DNA from: Podocnemis expansa
Taxonomy: Eukaryota > Chordata > Testudines > Podocnemididae
Length of the DNA: 64,000 nucleotides
Direction of reading: 5' to 3'
NCBI GenBank assembly: GCA_007922195.1
Contig: ML682059.1
Location: 12,327,181-12,391,180, forward strand
Positions 25,701 through 37,700 of this stretch are shown here, piece after piece (within the stretch, counting starts at the first letter, position 1; the number at the start of each line of letters is the position of its first letter). The translations under genes were made by a program, and so were the position numbers. A model generated the notes under the pieces. It made no database searches, was not told the origin of the DNA, and worked only from the letters and a program-made list of their open reading frames with translations.

Positions 25701-28700
25701 TTCATGGTGCGCTAAGTTGGCTGGAAATACTGTCTGGTCAACTTAGCACTACTCCAGTTACAGGACTTGAGTTACAAGGTTGAGCTGGAGATCAATTGAG
25801 CACATCTTGACAGACTGCTCAATCGAACCCGGAAGAGCGCACTGACAGTGGCGGATTTGCCGTCGTCATTATAGAAGTAGCCTAAATGCATGGGATGTTT
25901 GAACCTAAAAAAGCAGCAGTTTTTGAGTTATGGCTTCTCAAAGTTAGATACTTTGTTAAAAGTCAAACACTAACTTCTCAGAGCCCTATAACTCAAAAAC
26001 AACTGGAGCAGTTTACTTCCAGCTTCCTGTAAGAAATTTCAGCTTTGGTCTGAGATGTTAACATGCGGGTTTTCTGTCCCAGTGCAGCTTTAAGAGATTT
26101 TAAATGGGGTCAGAAAAAGAATGGATTTCTCATCCTCAACTATGGAGTCACTTCCCTGATGCTAATAACACAGTAATCAAAACACAATCAAGGGCAAAAG
26201 CTTGACTGCTCAGAAATGACTAGGAGGAAATTCCTCCTCAGTCCTCCATTTACAGCAATATACAATTGGCAATGTGCCTTTTCCACCTTCTCTTTTGAAA
26301 CTTCAGATCCTAGCAACTGTCAGGTGCAAGACACCAGACTAGAAGGGACACATGGTTTCATCTATAATAATTCCTGTGTCTCTCTAACTAGGTGGAAGAC
26401 TTATTCTTTTCTTAATGCCCAGATTTTAAGTTTTTAAAATGCTGTTGAGCTCAAGCTGCCCTGTCTGCAGTGATACTGCCTCTCTCATTTTCATTTGTGA
26501 TGGTATATTGGTTTCTTTACCAAATGCTCTTTTAACTTTTTATACTGGTTAGACAGTCTCTTTATTGAATTGCCAAAATGATTTGCAGCATCTGCTCTGT
26601 GGCACGGAATCTTTCAGGTGTGCCGTTCAAACTCTTCTTCTTTTTGGAGTGCTCTGAACAAACTGCAGCATTGATATAACAATATGTTGAATTGTTTTAT
26701 TTCTCAATATGGTGAGTTAGAATATCAGAAATGATCTGTTTGTGTGTTTGTTACCTGAGAAAACATAGGAAAAAGTCAGTACTGAGTCAATCTTATCTAT
26801 GTCTTGAATTGAAATTTCAATTTCTCTTCTTCCCATCTACCCCTTTCCCCAGTCACTTTTGATGGATTCAGTTGATGAAAACTGCTTTGCATATCTTCAT
26901 GTAACAATCAAACTTGAGGAAATTTGGCTAGTCAGAGGATTTTGCCAAATTAGCCCAAAATGTTGATTTTTGGAACCACAGCTCTTAAAATTCTAGGAGC
27001 TTCAAACATTCAAAAATCAAGGTTTTGTATGGCATCCCAGAGACCAGTCTGTCAAATCTGAATCATCTTTAATTGACCCCTTTCCTTCAAATAAATACCA
27101 GGGTTGTCTTTATGTCAACCTTCTGGTATTGTTATCAGCACTTTGTGAGCACTTCAGTTTTTGCAGAAAATCATAAAAGGCTGTATACTTTTTACTATGT
27201 AAAAATGGAAAAGTTGGCCTTCAGTGTAATTCATCTGCAAAACTGAATTAAGAAAGTACAGTTTTTCTTTAAATGTTCTGGCACACTAATGTTTCTCTCT
27301 CATTTTATTTTGGGATGACTTGCATCTTCATATTTAAAGAAAGCGAGAGCCTTGATACCATATCGTAAGTATATTTTTCTTCTCCCCCTTCAAGCTTTCA
27401 TAGGTGCTATCAAATTGTAATTTTTAAGTGATTACATTACTTTTTCAGTATATCAGCTATTAGCATTTACTGCACTCCTTGGTGGTTTTGCTTATTGTGT
27501 AAGTCTGTTTAATGCAGTCTAGCATTGTGACAGAAAAGCGTCATGCCGGGGACATACAGAAGGTCTCCAGTGCCCGAGGACCAAGCATACGTGTTGCGCA
27601 CATGACTGTACAGGGCAGGAGGTGTCCCAGTGCTTACTCCCAGCTGCCCGGGGGGTGGTGAGGGAGCATTTGGAGATATAAATGCAGGTGTGGCTCTGTG
27701 TGCGTGTTGCCCCGCCCATGTCCAGAGCACTGTGCTCAGACTGAGTGCCCACCGCTCAGGAAAGTGAGCCTTGCAGAGCCAGCTTTGTTCTGTATTTTTG
27801 CATGGGAGGTGGTGTTAGTCCCACCTGGCAAATAAGTGTTTGTCCTGCTTTTATTGGTTTGTAGTTTTCTTAAAATGCAGAATAACATCTGAGGAGTCAG
27901 GAAATGCTCCCCCCCCCCCTTCCTGCAAGGCAGCTAGGGGTGGGGAGGGGAGGGGGTGGTTGCAGCCTTCAGCCTTGCCCCTCCACCCTGGCTTCTTCAG
28001 AGGTGGAGGAAGCATTTTCAGTTTCAGCCCCTGCCACAGGAGACTTGGGGGGGAACCCCCCACCCAAGCAGGCTCTAGTCAGTCCTTAGTCTCTCCAACC
28101 CACTCCTCCCAGCTCTGAGTTCTGGCTCCCACCCTCCCTTCCTTATCCCATTGCAATGCTGAGGGAATCCCCTGTCCCAGCCAGGTAGGTCAGGGAACTT
28201 GGAAGCCGTGGCTGTGACCAGGCTCAGGTCCCCTGTGTGCAGCTCTAAGGGACCAGAGGGTTGGGGTGAGGGGTTGCAGCGCCCTAGCCTTGCCTTCCCT
28301 AATTTCTTCAAGGCTGGAGGCAGTTTTTCAGCCTCAGCTGCTTCAGCGGGAAGTCTGAGAGGCAGCTGCATCTCACTTGACAGCAGCCGGTTTCAGTGAA
28401 TCCAGGTCAGTCCTTATTTCCAGCCAACATTCACTCAACTCAGCTGTGAGTGACTATTAGGCAGCAGTCCATCGGAGCAGAGTTTGGTGAGGGCTCACCA
28501 GGTTGGCACCTGGGGACATGGCCTTTCCCCCACCACCTCCTCAGTATGCCACTGCTTCACACTATCGTGAATCAGCTTGTGTTTTTGCTGACAGCTGTGT
28601 CTGACTTCATGTGAATTTCATACTTTTTTCGGTGATATAGTGTGAGCTTAAATGGGTTTTTATATCTTAATAAAAGCCATGTTTCAGTTCTGGAACAGTT

Positions 28701-31700
28701 TAATTTTTACTTGCCTTGAAATTGTAATTAAGGATTTCTAAATGTAAACTGCGTGTGAGGCCCTCTTACCACTTGGTGAGGAGGACTGTGGGTCAAAGTA
28801 TAACTATAGGCTTAAATTGTTCTGAACTAGTACATGACAGTATATACTTATTTTCAAAGAAAAATCACTTATTTGTCATTGTGCGTCTTGTGGACACCTC
28901 CTACACCATTCAAAATTTTACATATACCATCTTGCACCCCTTTCATGATAACATAGCAAGCCTGTGACCACTATTGTAGTTTCTTATAGGGAGAGTGCTA
29001 AAGAGAAGGTAATGTGCTTTTAGCTTTTTTAAAAGTGTTTTAGCAAATGGGAAGAAGTAGACAGCAGTCTGATAACACTAGTCTGTGGACCACAGCTTAA
29101 GACCTGTATTAGTATACTATCTAATGATGCTTTGTGAAATAAAATAAATCTTCTTATAGAGCAGCAATCATTTTTGTTTCCATTATTCACAGATTTTGTA
29201 AATTGCTGTAGATCTGTTTATGATTGTAAGTTCAGTTTCTACAGTAATTGTGTTACAGCCCATTCTTATATAGATATCCCAACTTATACAGTATATATGT
29301 AGCTTTTCCATTAAGAAAAAGGGATTCTGTTCTGCCTTTTTAGGATTTTGTAGTATTGAAATATGACAGTTTCATAATTACAGTTAAGAAATATTTCACC
29401 CTTAGTCTGAGAATCTCCACTGCTGTGATTTAATTCAAGTGACTTGTAGGAAAAATAAAAAAGCCAAGTCATTTTAAAGGAAAGCTCAGCCCATGAAAGA
29501 GCATTTACCATAGGAAATAAGTGAAGCCTTTTTAAAAATATCTTACTTCTGCTTGCTTCCAACACTACAAAATACATCCATCATTCTGGGATAGCATAAT
29601 TATATGATACTCTCCTGAAGTAGTTAGCTGGCCTATAAGGCCCAAGTTATATTCTTTTTCTGTCATGCGCAGGTTTTCAGCGTTTCCATTTTTAATTGTT
29701 AGATAAAATTGAAAATTAACAATGGCAACTTTGCAAGCCATTCACATGTTTTACAGTATTAGAGTAGAGGATGGTGGATGGAAGACACTGTGGCAGAGAT
29801 GATAGCCTTTTTGGACAAAAGGTGCGAAGTTTGTTAGTAGCCTATATGCTCAGTGTTGCAGAACTGAAGAAGACTGAACCTTATAGGAAAGTATTTGTTC
29901 AGTGTAGACTGTTGACATGGATATGTGTTCATATAAGTTTCCTAACTATACTCCTGATTGTGTTTGTCAACTGATGAGAAGCACTCAGTCTTCACCAAGA
30001 ATCAGTCATCCTATTCTGAAAAGAAGAATCTTACTGATGTGAAACTTTCAGTAAAAGGCACACAACTTTGAGTAGTGAGCTTGAGGTAGTCAGCAATGAC
30101 CACATATTTGTGAGAATAAATCATCTGCTCTGAGTCTTCAGTGAAATCGTAGAGAAGTTTGGTGTCTTCCTGATAGCCACATTTGTCAGAAGAATTCCAA
30201 ATATGCTCTACTTCAGAGAAGTTTGGAATCCTTGACAGTGATGCTATTAAAAGTATTAGCTATATCTTCCAGATTTTATCTGTCATAGAGAATGAAACAA
30301 AGTATGATCAATACTAATAAATGTTCCACAGTGGTCAAGAACACTCTAATATTGCATCTTGAACTTCCAGTTGAAGGGATTTGCTGACCAGTTGTTCAGA
30401 GTGGCGCCCAGACCTCAGTCTGGATAAAAAGGCAAAATGGCTAATTGAAAGGCTGCTTTTCAAGATATTTCAGCTTTTTACTACTTCTAGGAGTGGACTC
30501 TACAAACTGAATTTACCGTCTGTCTAGGTTCTTTATGCTACATCCATCATCCAAGGGTCTTGAAGTATGATCAAAACACTTATGCTGTTTTCACAAAGTT
30601 TAGGTGTCTTCAGAAGATCTAGTCATCATTCCTAATATAAATGCAGGTTTAAACCAGATTTTATGGAAAAGAAATGAAAGAAGTGGGATGGAAGATTCAG
30701 TCGAAACCTTGCGTGATCTGAGAATTTATTCATTCTTTGTCATGCAGCAAAAAAAGGGAGGGGGCTAGAGTGAGGAATAGGGGAAACACCAAAGGCTTCT
30801 ATAGTTCAGACTTTGAATACCATGGTGCTAAACAGGCTAGATCCTAGAACAGGAGTGGAACAATTTAAACACTCCCAAGAGGTAGCTGTGTTAGTCCAGT
30901 TCAGCAAACAAGGAGTCCCATGGCACTTAAAGACTAATACATTTATTTATTGCATGAGCTTTCATGGGAGAAAATTCCACTTCGTCAGATGCTTAGAAGA
31001 TGGATGAGCTTGCGGAATGGGAGGAAGATAAATGCAGGAAGTTGTAAGTCATGGGAGAAGATCACACTGTAACAGCAAATCAAAGCAGTTATTAAGATTC
31101 AAACACTGGGGAACAGCATAGAGAAGGAGATGAGGTCAAAATCACCTTTTGTAATGAGAAAAAAAAATCCGAAGTCCTTATTTAGCCCTGAGGAGAAACA
31201 GTCAAATTTGCAGATTAATTCTAACTGCTGATTCTGTTTGAAGCCTTGACCTGTTATTCATCTGTCTGAGTACAGCATTTAGTAGATTTGTCAATGGAGA
31301 TAACAGGAAGATTGAAGTGCTCACCTGCTGGTTTTTGAACATTGTGATTTCTGATGTCAGACTTGTGTCCAAATTCGCAAATTTGTCTGTGTTTCCTCAG
31401 GGCTAAATAAGGACTTTGGATTTTTTTCTCATTACAAAAGGTGATTTGACCTCATCTCCTTCTCTATGCTGTTCCCCAGTGTTTGAATCTTAATAACTGC
31501 TTTGATTTGCTGTTAGTGTGACCTAATCCCATGATTTACACTTCCCTGCATTTATTTTCTCCCCATTTTGTAAGTTTCCCCCATCTTCTAAGCATTTGGT
31601 GAAGTGGGATTCACTCATACGAAAACTCATGCAATAAATACATTTTGTTAGTCTTTTAAGAACAATTTAGGTTACTTGTTGCTGATTCCCAAGAAGAATT

Positions 31701-34700
31701 GTGCTCACTTGTCCCTTAAAAAAAAAAAAAAAATAAGGCAGATCACTTGTACAATGTTGGGAGATCTTTAAATCTCATTGATAGGAACAGCTGGTAAGCT
31801 TTCTCTCCTGAGCCAAAGTGGAGATAATTGCACTCAAGGGGAAAAATTCAATCAATCAATCAAATCATAGGGCTGGAAGGGACCTCGTGAGATCATCAAG
31901 TCCAACCCCCTGGGAATTGAACCCAGGACCTTCTGCATGTTAAGCAGAGGTGCTAGCCACTACACTATTTGCAGGGCAAATTATTCTTGCCTGAGTTGTT
32001 GAGCTAATTGTGTTTGACCAGTCTGATCATAAAATACTGGAGAGCATGTTTAGAGAAACCTAACAGTATCTCAGGTGAAGAGTGATAGTTGATAAGAAAA
32101 CAGCTTAAAATATGGTATGCTTCCTTTCTAAGTCTGTTCTTAGTTTCATTGTAGCTTATTGTCTTGGAAGTATTTCTGGAACTTGGCCATAATTACCACT
32201 CCTGTTTCACTGAGAGATGGTTTAGGACTATGGTAGACTCAGTGGAATGACAGAATATGACTTTCTGAGAAATCTGGTTAAAACATTTTTCCTTGTGTTA
32301 AATTTTTAACTGTATCTTGAAATGGGCAACACTTTTAGACAACTTTGATATCAAAATTCATTATAATCCTTGACAACTTTTCTAGTACAGAGAACAGAGA
32401 GAAAAACAGTATTGCGCGCACACCACAGGGTTCCCTTAGCTTCACGAGCGTGGAAGATGGCAGCAAATGCCATCAGCTAGGTGACGAGATGATGTCCCAG
32501 TCATCAGAGCAGCTACTAAACAAATCCTGAAGTTCTGTCTGAGGGCCGTATAACATGCCGAAGTAGGCCCTGGAACAAGAATCATGTAGCTTAAAGGACT
32601 CTAATGGGCAAAAATGCAAGTACCTTGGTAACCTGCTAAAGATTATCAACATTGATGTCCATATGTTGCAACAGACCAATGTTAGCAATGATGACAGGCT
32701 AGGCAGTGCCATAACCTAACAGCTAGCCGCCGTCGTCTGAAATATGGCTGGCCAGTGTACATCAAGAGCACCAGTACAGATTTTTAACTTTATTCCACCA
32801 CCAAGATGAGAGACTACATCTACCACAAGTACCAAAGTAGAGGAATGCCACATTACTGTCTATAAAGCCCCTAGTACAAAATGGCCAAGACCAGTGCTAC
32901 TTAGCACCCCATTCCATCACCCTATTCTGTGAAGGTGATTTCAATAGTCATCACGCAGTGGAGCTATAAAACAAGTGAAGTTGATGGCAAAGCTATCATG
33001 GACTAGATATCTGCAAAAGATTGCAATTTATTTACTAACTAAACCAATGATCCCCATTCCATTCAAGCCAGTGACATTGTGGGTACAATCCAGACCTAAC
33101 ATTGGTGTTTTAAGACAAAAGTGGAAAGACCCTTATCATACCATCTGACGTATTCCTTGCATTTCTGAACAGCGAGTTCAGGCCTGTAAAGTATGTGGGT
33201 ATTGAAATCCCTGTATTTTTTTCCAAAACTGGTGCCACAACAGAATTACGCTAAAGCCAATTGGGATATCTACAAATATATTGAGAAAACTGTCACAAGA
33301 TCTCCAGCAAGTCAGAATGCTACCAACAGATTGTAGGTCTCCTGATAATAGCAGGAAAGAACAACGTTTCCCACAGGTTTTGGGGAAAAACACACTCCTT
33401 GCTAGATGAGCAAAAAACAGCAGATCTTCCAGCAATACAGTCAGACCAGGAGCTTTTTCACTGCAACAGTCCTGCTACGCCCTTTTGATGCAGCAAGATA
33501 TCACTGGCTTGACTGTGTGCAAAACTTGATTTTACATGTTCAAGCCATTGAGCCTGCATGCTGCTGCACTGACATGCATCCACCCAAAATCTGGATAATC
33601 TCAATAGCTTTCATATTGGTGAAGAAAGGACCACTTGATAGACATGAGAAATGCATCAACAGCTCTTCAGGACAAGTGTATCAGTCCTTCAAGGACAGCC
33701 TTCCACTGTCAGTACTGATAAAGTAAAAAGGATTTGCTATGTTTGGAAAAAAAGGGAAGTCTGCAAGCCCTTATGGTATTCCACTAGAATTTCTCCTTGA
33801 CTCCAGAGGGCTTTGGCTAGCAGCTTTGTACTCTGCTACTGTAAGGAGGAGGTGGATGAGGTTCTTTGACCTGCATTGTGCAGGATCTCAGACTAGAGTG
33901 GTCTCTGACTTTTTTCAACAGCAGATGGCACAGTGCTCATAGATTTCAATGGCAAGTGTCATTTAGGAGTAGATTGCAATCTGCTGGTTGGGAACCAGTG
34001 AATTCGTATTGGTTCCTTGTGACCTTGGAGTCTGTGAGTCTTATGGACGGTACAGATCCCTGAAATAAGCTGTGAGGCAATCATCATTACCATTGCAAAG
34101 CATGAAAAGCCAACTGATGAAGTAGTAAGCTATAGGCTGATTGTTGTGCTGTGCATGATCTGTAAACTTCTTGATTGCATCATCCTCAAAAGAATATTCC
34201 CTTTTATTGAGCCAGCTATCTCTGCTGAACAGGCAGGCTTCTGGCCAAAATATAGTTGCTGCAACCAAGTTCTGACTTTCACAATTCACATTGAGGCTGG
34301 CTATCAGAATAAACAAAGATTGGCGCAGTATTTGTCAACCTGTCATCTGCATAGAACGCTGTGTAGATAAGGGCCTGATGTTGAAACCTGAGAAAATTAT
34401 ACCTCTGTGTCAAACACTTTGCCTGCTGTGGATGAATAGACACCTACAAGTGTACCTAAGTCATAAGAACAGTACACCATGTACCATAAACAGCAGGCTA
34501 CTATAAGTAGAGCCCTGGAGATCCATGGATGTCTGCAAACCCATTGCTGTGGATTGACTCGCAGATGTGGATTCTGTTTTTATCTGCCCAGGGTGCGATT
34601 CATTGCTGCAGCCACTGCTGTGATCAGCAATGCATGGGTGAACAAGGAAGTGCTCTAGCCAATCCTAGTTCAGGTCTTATTGTGGTTGGCCAGCAGCTAA

Positions 34701-37700
34701 TCGGAGTCTCAGTCATAGTAGGCTGGGGCTTGGAGAGTCACTGCTCACTGTCAGTCAGTCAGCATGCTGGCCTTTGATTGGCTCATTCCCCATGACTTCC
34801 CTGCCCACTTCTTCCTTTTCTTGTTTGCAGTTTGCTTGCTATGCTATCAATCAGAGATTTCATGGTGGCTAATGAAATCTGATTGACAGCACAGTGGGTG
34901 AATCACAAACAAGAAGAGGAGAAAGTGAGCGGGACTCGTGAGGAGAAAGAGTCAGTCAAAGCCTAAAATGCTGACTGTGAGCCCAAGCTTGGATGCGGAT
35001 GCAGTTACGGACATAAATGAAACATGGCATGCGAATCACAGACCAGACAGATACTGTCACTGAACAGATGTGGATCCACATTTTGTTACCTGCGCATGGC
35101 TCTAACCATAAGGCTCCGTTCTCTCACCAGCCTTTTTTTAATGTTTACATAAATGAAATACTGAAAATTTGGGATAATCTTGCCATGGCAGACCAAGCAC
35201 CAAACTTCCATACTGGTGACCTATGAATTATGGAGAAATATATTTCTGGAAATGAAGGCTCAAACCAAACCCTGGAAAAACCAATAGTAAACTCATTTCA
35301 CAGGGATAATGAGTGCCAAAAACACAATGAAAGTACCTTTCTGTGGTAAAAACATGACATGATTCCACCTCATCACTTGGGTGAAACTTGACCGCCGCTT
35401 TACCTCCCACGAAGAAGATAGAAAGACAAAAACAAGAGCCTACATAATTCAGAAACTAGCAGATGCAACCTGGGATGCACTGGCATTAGTGATGCAGACA
35501 TCTTCCATTGCACTTGCATATTCAGTAGCTGAATATTGTGTATTGGTATGGAGCAGATGAATGTACATGAAACACCCAGCTGAAACCACTTCCAATTTCC
35601 CAGACATCTTAAGTCCCACGAGCCTTTCTGGGAATATTAACTTAAACTGATGCAATAATGCTACGACCAGAAGGAGGCTTGAAAAGCATATTGAAGTAAA
35701 CAAGACTTTGTGCAAAATTTCACACAAAAGGCTCCTGGGTTTGACCTTCCACAGACATTTTGGTAAACTCTGAACTGAATATATGGTAGATACAGACATT
35801 TAATGCACAAAATGGAAAATCAAAGATTCCTTAGCATGTGGCTAGGCTCCCCATGACAGACCATCAAACATATTACCATCTAATACCCATTTTATAAATA
35901 TGAGGGAGGCTTCACTGCAATAAATTCTGCCACTCTTCATCTAACCATCCAGCTTGCTTGTCTTCAGATGAGATGACAGTGATTTTTGCTCTGTATCAGG
36001 CATACAAAAATATAAAACTATAGCACTACAAAAATTAATATGGTATTTTAAATCCAGTTTTAAGATACCTGCCCAGAAGCTTTATAGTCCAGGTTAAACT
36101 TTCCATATATACAGTAAAAGCATGTTTTTAATATTGAACTTTTTACCAAATACTTTTAAGACTTTTGTGTGCACGCATGTGCTCACATGTATTGTAAGTT
36201 GGTTTTGTACTGGGTTTTTAAATACATCTGAAGACTGGGGAAGGATACAGAAAGGCCGAAAGTAACTATGCAAAAGAAACACTAGTGTGCATGAAAATAT
36301 CTCAGAAAGTACTATAAGGACCTGATTTGGGTTTTTGGCTATATGTGGATAGGCTTGGAAAGCCCATGTGTGGTTGTTGCATCATGAGAGGACGACTGCC
36401 TCCTCATAACCCACTGCACTGAGCCATACTCTACGCTTGCCGCATTTCTCAGTGGCAGTCAATGGGAGATGCACAAGGTATGTAAAATACATTGTGTATC
36501 ACCCGATGACTGACTAGCTCGAACACATTAAGGTAAGCTGACCACAAATGGGCTTGTGGTTGGCTTACAGTAACTCCAGGTACGGGGCTGGAGTTACTAT
36601 GGCATCTCCCGGAGTGCAGCAGCGAGTTCATACTCGCTGCTGAATTATGCCTGGAAGATCTCTCTGACGGCAGCAATTTTGCCGCCATCAGCATAGACAT
36701 ACTCTTAGTTGGACTGCAGGATGGCTACCTGCAGTGCAGTACAGTGCTTTCCGGGAAGAGGTAAGAGTGAGCAATGGGGACAGAGGAGCCTGGAGTAAGG
36801 AGTGTGGTGTGATCAGGCTCCTGCGCCTTCTCTAATTCATCTGCCTAGGATTGAATTACAGTTCTGCTCCCATTGTAGATAAGCCCAGAGTCAGTATTTC
36901 TGTGGTCCACTGCTGATGTTTTGCATGGCAGGGGAAGTAATGACATTTTTAGGTGAACACTTCAGAATGTTGTTTGTGAATAAAAAATACTAATTGCAAA
37001 GATCCAAATGTAGAAAGATCAGATACCTAGATGCAGCAATATTATTGGTGAGTCAAATTGAAAAAAATTAGGCACATACATTTTAAAGCAGTGTCTTCCT
37101 GTATAATAATTGTCAAAATGTTATCTTAGGTCCTCCAGCCCCAGTGATAAAAGAAAAACCAAAACCAGGTAAGAAAACTGAATATATATATTATATATAT
37201 ATATATATACAAGTTACACTTCTAGAAGACATCATTTTTGTTTAGATGATTAGAGTCCGAAGTTCATGAGTTTTAAATTTTAGGAGGAGACAACTCTGCC
37301 TCTGCACTAACAGGTTAACTGTTTCTTAAAATACACACACTAAAACTAAATTTCAAATTGATAGCCTAAGTTGAGTCCTAAATTATTAGTTATTTAAATT
37401 AAATACAAAGATGTTTAGTACACATTTGCTGTCAAGTACTAAAGTAAGTCATATCACAACTAAGTGGACGTTGCAGGCTAAATGTCTAGAACGAGAGTTT
37501 AGATGCTGAATGAAACCAACTTTTGACATCGGCAGCTACTTCTGCACGTCAGGATATTTTCTTCACATCAGCGTATTCAACTAGTCCTATTCAGTGGCAA
37601 GAAGCCAGTTAAATGTTGATAAAACAGGAAAGCTTGCTTTTCTCTTTTACAGTATGTTAGGCATAAGATGTACTAAGTCTAAAATCTTAAAGGACAGTGT

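Noticed and set aside
31895..31975. Functional tRNA-Val gene
   Set aside because: The tRNA-like part lacks an acceptor-stem match and runs directly into CR1 tail sequence, so it is a SINE head, not a tRNA gene.
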